Shown piece by piece: positions 1 to 6,563 of a stretch of DNA of 7,829 nucleotides. Below the pieces are notes generated by a model. It did not search any database. It saw only the letters and a list, made by a program, of their open reading frames with translations, and was not told where the DNA came from. The DNA comes from Alphaproteobacteria bacterium (GTDB lineage: Bacteria; Pseudomonadota; Alphaproteobacteria; Sphingomonadales; Sphingomonadaceae). The DNA lies in contig JAHJWA010000258.1 of assembly GCA_018828205.1 (NCBI GenBank), forward strand, positions 1-7,829, read 5' to 3'. Positions within the stretch are counted from its first letter, which is position 1; each line of letters begins with the position of its first letter. Made by a program: the position numbers and the translations under genes.

Positions 1-2055
1 ACCATCGCCATGATGGCGCTCGGCCTCGTCGTGACCTTGCTGATGACGCCGCAATATACGGCGGCGTCGACGATCGAGATCCTGCGCGAATCCGATCAGG
101 TGACCAATTTCGAAGGTGTCGAGCGCGAAACCAGCATCGCCGATCAGGAGTTCTACCAGACCCAATATGGTCTGCTGGAAGCGCGCACCCTCGCCGAGCG
201 TGTGGCAACCGAACTCAATCTGGTCGACGATCCCGAATTCTTCGAGATGTTCGATGCGGCCAAAGACGACGAGGCTGCATTCGAGATGAGCAACGGGCGC
301 TATCCCGCTCAGGGCCGCGCCGAGCGCCAGCGGATCGCTGGCGAGGTGCTGCTGGAAAATGTGAGCATCGAACCCACCCGCCTGTCGCGCCTCGTCGACA
401 TCCGCTTCACCAGTCCGGATCCCGCGTTTTCCACGCGCGTCGCGAATGCCTGGGCCGAGAATTTCATCGAGACCAATCTGGAGCGCAAGGTCCAGTCGAC
501 TTCCTACGGTCGCGATGCGCTCCAGCGCCAATTGACGGATTACAAGCAGCGGCTCGACGAATCGCAGCGCCAATTGGTGACCTACGCCTCCAATCAGGAG
601 ATCATCAATCTTCCTGCCACCAGCGAAGGCGCCGAGGAGCGTCCGATCGTGGCAGACAATCTGGCCACCCTCAACTCGGCGTTGAGCGAGGCGATCGCCG
701 ATCGCATCGCCGCCGAAGCGCGTTTCCGCCAGGCCGGTAACGCCGGCAGCACCGCAGCAGCCCTCGGCAACACCGCGATCAACAATTTGCGCGAGCGGCG
801 CGCCGAACTGGCGGCAGAATATCAAGAGCTGATGGTTCGTTTCGAGCCCGGCTACCCGGAAGCCGAGGCGCTTCAGCAGCAAATCAGCGCGTTGGACAGC
901 GCGATCACGCGCGAAGAATCGCGGGTTTCGGGCTCGGTTCAGGCCGAATACCGCCAAGCCGTGCAGCGTGAATCCGCTTTGCAGGCACGCGTCGATGCGC
1001 TGAAGGCAGAGTTTCTCGATCTGCGTCGGCGCTCGATCCAATACAATATCTTCGAACAGGAAGTGGACACCAACCAGGCGCTCTACGACGGCCTGCTCCA
1101 GCGTTTCGAGGAAATCGGCGTGGCGGGCGGTGTCGGCGTCAACAATGTCGCGATCGTCGATCTCGCGGATATTCCGCAGCTCCCCTCGAGTCCGAGGCTC
1201 ATCCTGAATATGTTGATAGCGCTGCTTGGCGGTCTTCTGCTCGGCGTGGCGATTGCGCTGGGTCTCGAACAGCTCGACGAATCGATTGGCGACCCGACCG
1301 AGTTGCAGCGCCGGCTGGGCCTTCCGCTGCTGGGTTCCGTACCCAAGGTCGAAGACGAAACGCCGATGGAATCGCTGTTGGATCGCAAGTCCGAGCTGGT
1401 CGATGCCTATCTGGCGATTCAGACCAATCTCGGGTTCACCACCCAGCACGGCATACCCCGCGCCTTCTCGGTCACCTCGACGCGTCCCGGCGAGGGCAAG
1501 TCGACGACCGCGCTCTCGCTGGCGACGCTGCTGGCGCGCTCGGGCCGCAGGGTCATCCTGATCGATGGCGATATGCGTTCGCCCTCGGTCCACCAGCTTG
1601 CCGGGGTCGATCACGACCGCGGTTTGAGCAATTTCCTTACCGGCGACGAGGCCATCGAAAGCCTCGTTTTCCGGATGGAAGATCTTGGCCTCGATGCGAT
1701 GACGGCGGGGCCGATCCCGCCCAACGCGGCCGAACTGCTGACCGGCGCCCGTCTCAGCCTGCTGGTCGAGCGACTGCTGAAAACCTACGATCACGTGGTT
1801 GTCGACAGCCCGCCGGTGCTGGGCCTGGCCGATGCGCCGCTTATCGGTTCGCAACTGGACGGCGTGATTTACGCGGTCGAATCGCATGGCATCCGGTCGA
1901 CCCAGGTCAAAACGGCGCTCGGGCGACTGGCCAGCGCCAGGGTCAAGGTGTTCGGCGGAATCGTGACCAAGTTCGATGCCCGCAAGGCCCATTTCGGGTA
2001 TGATTACGATTACGGCTATGGCTACGGACGCGACGGGAAGAACGCGGCCGCGTGA
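1..2055 (+). CDS. Polysaccharide chain-length regulator / BY-type tyrosine autokinase (Wzc/GumC-ExoP family), 5' end cut by window
   Basis: This inner-membrane protein should control polymerisation and export of an exo- or capsular polysaccharide. The frame is open from base 1. The first ATG, at 10, lies inside the first membrane helix, so the true start is upstream of the window. Numbering from that ATG: TM1 is about 1-14; a Wzz-type periplasmic domain with long helical, coiled-coil-like stretches runs about 160-370; a Pro-rich PQLPSSPR motif at about 388-395 precedes TM2 (about 396-420). The cytoplasmic kinase domain has Walker A GEGKST (494-499, Lys497), Walker A' ILIDGD (Asp519, Asp521) and Walker B VVVDSPP (Asp599). 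The tail carries five alternating tyrosines (664, 666, 668, 670, 672), the usual autophosphorylation site of BY-kinases. The EX2RX2R oligomerisation motif expected just before Walker A is degenerate (Asp465, Leu468, Gln471). The stop overlaps the next gene. The family call is secure; the polymer made is unknown. Confidence 0.93.
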   Translation, partial: TIAMMALGLVVTLLMTPQYTAASTIEILRESDQVTNFEGVERETSIADQEFYQTQYGLLEARTLAERVATELNLVDDPEFFEMFDAAKDDEAAFEMSNGRYPAQGRAERQRIAGEVLLENVSIEPTRLSRLVDIRFTSPDPAFSTRVANAWAENFIETNLERKVQSTSYGRDALQRQLTDYKQRLDESQRQLVTYASNQEIINLPATSEGAEERPIVADNLATLNSALSEAIADRIAAEARFRQAGNAGSTAAALGNTAINNLRERRAELAAEYQELMVRFEPGYPEAEALQQQISALDSAITREESRVSGSVQAEYRQAVQRESALQARVDALKAEFLDLRRRSIQYNIFEQEVDTNQALYDGLLQRFEEIGVAGGVGVNNVAIVDLADIPQLPSSPRLILNMLIALLGGLLLGVAIALGLEQLDESIGDPTELQRRLGLPLLGSVPKVEDETPMESLLDRKSELVDAYLAIQTNLGFTTQHGIPRAFSVTSTRPGEGKSTTALSLATLLARSGRRVILIDGDMRSPSVHQLAGVDHDRGLSNFLTGDEAIESLVFRMEDLGLDAMTAGPIPPNAAELLTGARLSLLVERLLKTYDHVVVDSPPVLGLADAPLIGSQLDGVIYAVESHGIRSTQVKTALGRLASARVKVFGGIVTKFDARKAHFGYDYDYGYGYGRDGKNAAA

Positions 2056-3314
2056 TGCCCAAAAGCCGCCGCCCTTCGTCTTCGCGTCGATCGACACCCC
2101 GCCGCTCGCGACGCGAGTGGTTCGGGCGCCTCGGGCTGGCGTTGGGGGCGATCACGCTCGGGCTCATGAGCGTGGGTGATTCCTTCGCTCGCCTGGTCGA
2201 GTCTGCCGATCCCATCCGTGCCACCGCGCTTGCACCGGGGAACGGCGTCATCCTTGCTGCCGCCGCGCAGCAGGAATTCGCGATGGCGCCGAGCACCGAT
2301 GACAATTCCAAAGCGAGCCGTCTCGCCCGGCTCGCGCTGCTCAAGGATCCCACTGCGGTCGAGGCGCTCAGCGTACTCGGACTTCAGGCGCAATTGCGGA
2401 ACGAGACCGAACGCGCCCGCGACCTGTTTGAATATTCGCTGCTGTTGTCGCGCCGCGAGCTTCGTCCGCAGATCTGGGCGATCGAGGAAGCCGTCAACCG
2501 CGGCGATATCGCAGCCGCCTTGCGCAGCTACGACATCGCTCTGCGGACCTCCAGAGAGGCACCCGGCCTGCTTCTGCCCAATCTTGCTGCAGCGCTTGCC
2601 GAACCCAAGGTGCGCGCAGCGCTGCTGCCGATCATGCAGACCGAGCCGGTCTGGGCCGAAAGCTTCCTGAGCCGGGTCGCGACCAGCGGCATCGACCCGG
2701 TGGCAGGGCTGGCCTTCTTCCGCGAAGGCGAGTCGATCGACCTTCCGGTTACCGACGATCTGCGCGCCGCTCTGGTCAATGGGCTGATGGCGGATGGCGA
2801 GATTAGCGATGCCTGGGCCTATTACAGCGAATTCCGACCGGGTGCCGCCCGCAACCGCTCGCGCGACCCCGAGTTCGCCCTCAATCCCAATACACGCGCG
2901 GTGTTCGACTGGATGCCCAGCCTTGCGCCGGGTCTTTCTTCGGCGATTCTGCAAGAGGGCGAGGGCGGCGTCCTGGACTTCTCGCTTCCCCCCGGCACCG
3001 GAGGCCCGCTCGTGCAGCAAACCCAATTGCTTCCGCCCGGTGCCTACCGATTGACGGGGCGGAGCCGCGCGATTGACCAGCCCGACCGATCGAGCCCCTA
3101 TTGGGTGCTGCAGTGCCAGGATGGACGCGAACTCGGTCGGGTCGAAGTGCCCAATTCGGATGTGGCGAATGGCGAGTTCGAAGGCCGCCTCATGGTTCCG
3201 GGCGACTGCCCGGTGCAGACGCTGTCGCTGATCGCGCGTTCGTCGGATGACATTGCCGGGGTGTCGGGTCAGATCGAACGGGCCTCGCTCGCGCCCGCAG
3301 GAGCACGCCCATGA
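2052..3314 (+). CDS. Uncharacterised membrane-anchored protein, TPR-like helical repeats plus C-terminal beta-rich domain, exopolysaccharide locus
   Basis: I do not recognise a named family. The N-terminus is very basic (about ten Arg/Lys in the first 21 residues), followed by one hydrophobic helix at about 25-41. This suggests a single-pass anchor with the rest in the periplasm. Residues about 86-195 are helical and TPR-like (LARLALLKDP, AVEALSVLGL, ARDLFEYSLLLSRR, DIAAALRSYDIALR). Residues about 283-415 look beta-rich, with a GAYRLTGRSRA strand and WVLQC. Its only two cysteines, Cys355 and Cys386, could form a disulfide. GTG at 2052 or ATG at 2055 can serve as start; ATG 2055 shares a base with the kinase TGA (TGATG), and a GGGAAG run lies about 10-14 bases upstream. 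The stop overlaps the next ATG (ATGA). Coupling to the kinase suggests a role in polysaccharide assembly, binding or export. That function is inference; the coding call is strong. Confidence 0.85.
   Translation: MMPKSRRPSSSRRSTPRRSRREWFGRLGLALGAITLGLMSVGDSFARLVESADPIRATALAPGNGVILAAAAQQEFAMAPSTDDNSKASRLARLALLKDPTAVEALSVLGLQAQLRNETERARDLFEYSLLLSRRELRPQIWAIEEAVNRGDIAAALRSYDIALRTSREAPGLLLPNLAAALAEPKVRAALLPIMQTEPVWAESFLSRVATSGIDPVAGLAFFREGESIDLPVTDDLRAALVNGLMADGEISDAWAYYSEFRPGAARNRSRDPEFALNPNTRAVFDWMPSLAPGLSSAILQEGEGGVLDFSLPPGTGGPLVQQTQLLPPGAYRLTGRSRAIDQPDRSSPYWVLQCQDGRELGRVEVPNSDVANGEFEGRLMVPGDCPVQTLSLIARSSDDIAGVSGQIERASLAPAGARP
3299..3303 (+). promoter_or_regulatory. Shine-Dalgarno AGGAG for the small secreted-protein gene
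   Basis: A perfect AGGAG lies 7 bases before the ATG at 3311, inside the end of the upstream gene. It fixes the start of the small downstream ORF. It also shows that ribosomes can initiate there independently as well as by re-initiation at the ATGA overlap. Confidence 0.75.
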
Positions 3315-3712
3315 TCGCCATTGCGACCCCTCGTATAGGACCCACCATCGCAGGTGCCGCCGCTGCTCTGCTGCTTGGCCTTGGAGCGCCCGTGGCGGCA
3401 CAGCAGCAACCTCTCGATCCCGAGAGCGAGGTGGAAGAGTTCGAACAGGCAGGGACCCAGAACGAGGGGCTGAGCGAAACCGCACGCACCGCCGATACCG
3501 GTATCGGTGAGGTGGGTCAGCGCCAGACGACCCGCGACGGGCCGGTGATGCGCGAGCCGCTGGACCGGATCGATTCGCGCATCAACAATCGGGTCGAAAA
3601 TCGCATCCGCAATCGTATCGATCGCTATTACGATCCCACCGCGAACGCGACCTCGTCCTATGCGAATGCGGATCGCCAGTCGCGGGCGTCACGCTTAGGC
3701 GGACCCCGTTGA
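3311..3712 (+). CDS. Small secreted protein with signal peptide and Arg-Ile tetrapeptide repeat, function unknown
   Basis: This 133-residue protein belongs to no family I can name. Residues 1-30 form a plausible Sec signal peptide, with a hydrophobic core at about 12-27 and cleavage after Val-Ala-Ala (28-30), giving a mature protein that begins QQQP. The mature part is polar and probably disordered: an acidic stretch (about 36-46, ESEVEEFEQ), then a basic segment at 86-105 in which Arg-Ile/Val recurs every four residues (R86, R90, R94, R98, R102). YYDPTANATSSY follows. As a helix this segment would carry an Arg stripe and an Ile stripe. The start is fixed by a perfect Shine-Dalgarno and the ATGA overlap with the gene before it. 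Being last in the polysaccharide unit suggests a periplasmic or surface accessory role, which is inference. I have an unverified impression that similar R-I-rich proteins occur in sphingomonads. Confidence 0.75.
   Translation: MIAIATPRIGPTIAGAAAALLLGLGAPVAAQQQPLDPESEVEEFEQAGTQNEGLSETARTADTGIGEVGQRQTTRDGPVMREPLDRIDSRINNRVENRIRNRIDRYYDPTANATSSYANADRQSRASRLGGPR
3566..3625 (+). repeat. Five in-frame degenerate 12-base repeats coding R-[IV]-x-x
   Basis: Five consecutive 12-base units each begin with an Arg codon followed by Ile, Val or Ile (cgg atc, cgc atc, cgg gtc, cgc atc, cgt atc), and most have Asn or Ser at the fourth codon. Arg codons vary between units while the amino-acid pattern is kept. 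This argues for selection on the protein rather than recent slippage of DNA. Confidence 0.7.
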
Positions 3713-3722
3713 GCCGTTAGAC

Positions 3723-3748
3723 TGCTCTTCCGAGCAACCCTGTCGGAA
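3723..3748. terminator. Possible weak bidirectional terminator: two overlapping alternative hairpins
   Basis: In the 47-base gap between convergent genes, TGCTC (3723-3727) pairs with GAGCA (3732-3736) around a 4-base loop. Separately, TTCCGA (3728-3733) pairs with TCGGAA (3743-3748) around a 9-base loop. The two share bases and cannot form together. On the minus strand the first loop reads GGAA, a GNRA tetraloop closed by C-G. Neither strand has a following T-run, so this is not a classic intrinsic terminator. It may stabilise 3' ends or act together with Rho. Confidence 0.3.
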
Positions 3749-3759
3749 CCGGCCCTCCC

Positions 3760-4563
3760 TCAATCCAGCGCGATATCGGGTGCGTCTTCCTGCTTCATCC
3801 CCACCACGTGATAGCCGCCATCGACATGGTGAACCTCTCCGGTGACGCCCGATGACAGGTCGGACAGAAAATAGAGCCCCGACCCGCCGACATCCTCGAT
3901 CGTCACGTTGCGGCGCATCGGGGAATTGAGCTCGTTCCAGCGCAATATGTAGCGGAAATCGCCGATCCCGCTGGCGGCCAGCGTCTTGATCGGCCCCGCG
4001 CTGATCGCGTTGACGCGGATGTTCTCGGGGCCGAGGTCGTTCGCCAGATATTGCACGCTCGATTCCAGCGCCGCCTTGGCGACCCCCATGACGTTGTAAT
4101 GCGGGATCACCTTCTCCGCGCCGTAATAGGTCAGCGTCAGGATCGATCCGCCATTGGGCATCATCGCGCGCGCGCGCTTGGCCACCGCGACCAGCGAATA
4201 GGCCGAGATGTTCATCGTCATCAGGAAGTTGTCGAGACTGGTGTCGACATATTTGCCGCGCAGCTCGTTCTTGTCCGAAAAGCCGATCGCGTGGACGACG
4301 AAATCGATGGTCTCCCAGCGCGATTGGAGCGTGGCGAAGGCCCGGTCGAGCGCGTCCATGTCCGAGACGTCGCATTCGAAGACGAAATCGCTGTCCAATT
4401 GCTCGGCCAGCGGACCGACGCGCTTCTTCAGCGCCTCGCCCTGGTAGGAGAAGGCCAGTTCGGCGCCCTGTTCGCGCAGCTTCTTGGCGATGCCCCAGGC
4501 CAGCGATTTGTCGTTGGCGAGGCCCATGATCAGCCCGCGTTTGCCTGCCATCAATCCGCTCAT
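3760..4563 (-). CDS. fabI: Enoyl-[acyl-carrier-protein] reductase (NADH), FabI
   Basis: FabI catalyses the last reduction in each round of type II fatty-acid elongation, converting trans-2-enoyl-ACP to acyl-ACP in the cytoplasm with NADH. The 267-residue length is normal. The N-terminus has the FabI-type nucleotide-binding start GKRGLIMGLANDKSLAWGIA (7-26). The active-site pair is Tyr156-(6 residues)-Lys163 in YNVMGVAK, with Tyr146 also present, the same numbering as E. coli FabI. SAGPIKTLAASGI (188-200) and the C-terminal GEVHHVDGGYH follow. Positions where triclosan-resistance changes are known in E. coli (Gly93 equivalent Gly94, Met159, Phe203) carry the sensitive residues, so sensitivity would be expected, though untested. 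The start at 4563 is supported by AAAGGAA six bases upstream and by family N-termini. The start overlaps the stop of the YihY-family gene (ATGA), so translation is probably coupled. It converges on the polysaccharide operon. Confidence 0.97.
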   Translation of the reverse strand: MSGLMAGKRGLIMGLANDKSLAWGIAKKLREQGAELAFSYQGEALKKRVGPLAEQLDSDFVFECDVSDMDALDRAFATLQSRWETIDFVVHAIGFSDKNELRGKYVDTSLDNFLMTMNISAYSLVAVAKRARAMMPNGGSILTLTYYGAEKVIPHYNVMGVAKAALESSVQYLANDLGPENIRVNAISAGPIKTLAASGIGDFRYILRWNELNSPMRRNVTIEDVGGSGLYFLSDLSSGVTGEVHHVDGGYHVVGMKQEDAPDIALD

Positions 4564-5609
4564 TCGGGGTTCCTTTCGGTTGTTGTATCGTGGTCTCGCG
4601 GCTCCGGTTCGCTCGCGGCGATCGCGTGGCGCTCTTCCTCGGGGGTCTCGGCCAGCGCGGCGTTGAGCTCGGCACCGAGCACCACGCCCAGCCCCACCAG
4701 CCAGAAGAAGAACAGCGCGATCATGATCCCGGCGAGGCTGCCGTAGGTGAGATCGTAGGTGAAGAAACTGCGTAGCACGATCGGCATCAGGATCGCGACG
4801 AGGATCCACCACACCGTGGTCAGCAGGACGCCGGGCCATTTGGGATAGCGGCTGTCGCGGTATTGCGAGGGCGTGAGCGTGTAGAAGATCAGGTAGAGCG
4901 ATCCGAACAGCCCGAGCGCGGGGATGATCCGCGTCAGCCGCAGATCGTTGACCCGGTCGACCAGCTGCGGGAAATAGGCCTCGATCACCTCCTGCGCGGC
5001 GCCGATCAGGAATTGCGCGATCAGCGAGAGCATCAGCAGAAAGACCGCGCCGACGATCACCCCGGCGGAAAGCAGCCGGTATTTCCAGAAGGCGTGCATC
5101 ATCCGCGTGCCGTAGGCGCGGCGCAGGATGTCGCGGATCGTCTCGACCAGGCTGCCCACCGTCCACAGCGCGACCAGCGCGCCCGCCCACAGCAGCCAGC
5201 CGCTGCGCGCCGCGATCACGTCGCGCGCCACCGGCTCGATGACATTGCCCACCACGGGGGGGAGCGCGACCAGCACCGCGTTGATGCTGGCGGCGCGCTC
5301 GCTTTCCTCGCCGACCAGCGAGAACAGCGCCGCGCCCAGGATGAAGAAGGGGAAGATCGAGAAGATCGCCAGATAGGCGAGGTTGCCGGCGTGAATGAAG
5401 CCGTCGTTGAAGGTGCCGATCGCGGTGCGCTTCATCACCTGCCAGGCCTTGGTGCCCGGGCCGAGCTGGCGGACCATTCGCCCGTGCAGCCCGTGCGCCT
5501 GCTGCCGGCGCGCCTCGGGCGAGAGCGATTCGACCGGGCGCTCCTCGATTTCCGTCGGCGGCTCGGGCGGGGGCGCCTGCGCGGTCTTCAGCAAAGGATG
5601 CGGAGGCAA
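4560..5609 (-). CDS. YihY/virulence factor BrkB family inner-membrane protein (UPF0761-like)
   Basis: Members of this family are polytopic inner-membrane proteins, once annotated as ribonuclease BN and now mostly of unknown function. With the TTG start the protein is 349 residues. Residues 1-55 are Pro/Glu/Arg-rich and probably disordered. About six membrane segments follow (76-98, 137-157, 180-203, 228-246, 259-281, 290-314). Family hallmarks are GNLAYLAIFSIFPFF (75-89) and the last-helix motif YGSLAGIMIALFFFWL with LGAELNAAL (311-319). A charged C-tail ends the protein. TTG 5609 is the first possible start after the preceding stop. The stretch before the next good start, ATG 5477 (Met45), shows GC-rich codon use like the rest of the gene, so I keep the longer form; Shine-Dalgarno support is weak for either. 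The gene sits 3 bases after the J-protein gene and overlaps fabI by 4. Whether it acts with FabI is unknown. Confidence 0.88.
   Translation of the reverse strand: MPPHPLLKTAQAPPPEPPTEIEERPVESLSPEARRQQAHGLHGRMVRQLGPGTKAWQVMKRTAIGTFNDGFIHAGNLAYLAIFSIFPFFILGAALFSLVGEESERAASINAVLVALPPVVGNVIEPVARDVIAARSGWLLWAGALVALWTVGSLVETIRDILRRAYGTRMMHAFWKYRLLSAGVIVGAVFLLMLSLIAQFLIGAAQEVIEAYFPQLVDRVNDLRLTRIIPALGLFGSLYLIFYTLTPSQYRDSRYPKWPGVLLTTVWWILVAILMPIVLRSFFTYDLTYGSLAGIMIALFFFWLVGLGVVLGAELNAALAETPEEERHAIAASEPEPRDHDTTTERNPE
4570..4576 (-). promoter_or_regulatory. Shine-Dalgarno AAAGGAA for fabI
   Basis: Read on the minus strand, AAAGGAA sits six bases before the ATG at 4563. It decides for that start over the in-frame ATG four codons later. 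It lies within the last codons of the upstream membrane-protein gene. Confidence 0.7.
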
Positions 5610-5612
5610 GGC

Positions 5613-6563
5613 CTAGACCCCGAGCTTCGCTCTGGGATCGCTGTCGTCCTTCCACCCTTCGAGCCGTTCGGTGAGCGCAGCGAGATCGTCGGGAAGCTGG
5701 ATCTGGAGCGTGACGAGCTGGTCGCCGCGGCCACCCGCCTTGCGCGAGAAGCCCCTGCCCTTGAGCCGCAACACCGTGCCGCTGTCGGTACCCGGCTTGA
5801 TCGTCATCATCACCGGCCCATCGACCGTGGGGACGCGGACCTTGCCGCCGTTCACGGCCTCGTCGAGCGTGATCGGCAGATCGAAGCGGACATCGTCGCC
5901 GTCTCGCCGGAAGACGTGGTGCCTGTCGATCTCGATCGTCACCAGACCGTCGCCCACCCCGCCGGGGCCCTGTTCGCCCTTGCCCTTGAGCCGCATCTGG
6001 GTGCCGCTTTCGACACCCTCGGGAAGCTTGAGATCGATGGTCTTGCCATCCGAAAGCGTGATCCGCTGATCCTTGAGCGCGGCGGCATCGACGAAGGGGA
6101 CGCGGAGGCGATAGCCGATGTCGGCGCCCTTGCGCGGCGGTGCCTGCGGGCCGCGGCGCGCCCCACCGCCGAAACCGGCGCTGGCGGTGCGTCCGCCGCC
6201 GAACAGGCCTTCGAACAGATCGCTGAGGTCGACGTCTTCCGCGCCGGCACCCTGGAAGTCCTGCGGCCGGAAACCGCCCTGGCCGCGGTTCTGGCCGCGC
6301 GCGCCGAAGCCTCCGCCGCCGCCCGCGAAGGGATGGGTCGGATTGCCTTCCATATCGATCTCGCCGCGATCATATTGCGCGCGCTTGGCCTTGTCCGACA
6401 GCAGGTCGTAGGCCCTGGTCGCCTCCGAGAACCGCTCGGTGGCGTTGGGATTGCCCTTGTTGCGGTCGGGATGCAGCTCCTTGGCGAGCGTGCGATAGGC
6501 GCTCTTGATGTCCTTTTCGGACGCGGTGCGGGATACGCCTAGGGTGGTATAGGGGTCGGCCAT
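5613..6563 (-). CDS. DnaJ-class co-chaperone without zinc finger (class II, CbpA-like)
   Basis: This is a co-chaperone that should stimulate the ATPase of DnaK-type Hsp70 and deliver clients in the cytoplasm. The J domain is at about 4-68 with the invariant HPD at 31-33. A Gly/Phe-rich linker runs about 78-135 (runs of Gly with Phe-Gly, and DLFEGLFGGG). Two C-terminal substrate-binding domains follow at about 145-215 and 217-295, ending in the family-typical GRGDQLVTLQIQLP. There is no cysteine anywhere, so the zinc finger of true DnaJ is absent by architecture, as in CbpA (about 306 residues; here 316). ATG 6563 gives the normal MADPYTTLGV start, but I see no clear Shine-Dalgarno. The TAG stop is followed one codon later, in the same frame, by the start of the YihY-family gene. 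The gene is divergent from pdxH. CbpA may also bind DNA in E. coli; nothing here tests that. Confidence 0.93.
   Translation of the reverse strand: MADPYTTLGVSRTASEKDIKSAYRTLAKELHPDRNKGNPNATERFSEATRAYDLLSDKAKRAQYDRGEIDMEGNPTHPFAGGGGGFGARGQNRGQGGFRPQDFQGAGAEDVDLSDLFEGLFGGGRTASAGFGGGARRGPQAPPRKGADIGYRLRVPFVDAAALKDQRITLSDGKTIDLKLPEGVESGTQMRLKGKGEQGPGGVGDGLVTIEIDRHHVFRRDGDDVRFDLPITLDEAVNGGKVRVPTVDGPVMMTIKPGTDSGTVLRLKGRGFSRKAGGRGDQLVTLQIQLPDDLAALTERLEGWKDDSDPRAKLGV

Noticed and set aside
2022..3485. 487-codon open frame on the minus strand opposite the TPR-like protein gene
   Set aside because: It lies opposite a well-supported plus-strand gene, its product is Arg/Gly/Ala-rich without any domain I recognise, and long antisense open frames are common in GC-rich codon usage.
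4167..4178. Alternating CG tract (cgcgcgcgcg)
   Set aside because: It encodes an ordinary Ala-Lys-Arg-Ala-Arg-Ala stretch of FabI and is expected from GC-rich codon use. There is no sign of a functional repeat.
5475..5477. ATG 5477 (Met45) as the start of the YihY-family gene
   Set aside because: It is possible, but the 44 codons before it use the same GC-rich synonymous codons as the gene and read as a Pro/Glu-rich cytoplasmic tail. Shine-Dalgarno support is no better at 5477.
4564..5655. Long upstream extension of the fabI frame to 5655
   Set aside because: The extension is an out-of-frame reading of the YihY-family gene. FabI has a good Shine-Dalgarno and a family-typical N-terminus at 4563, and its length there is normal.
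4863..6542. 559-codon open frame on the plus strand opposite the YihY-family and J-protein genes
   Set aside because: It mirrors the codons of two recognisable genes, crosses their junction, and encodes low-complexity Arg/Ala/Asp/Gln-rich sequence. It is a GC-driven shadow.
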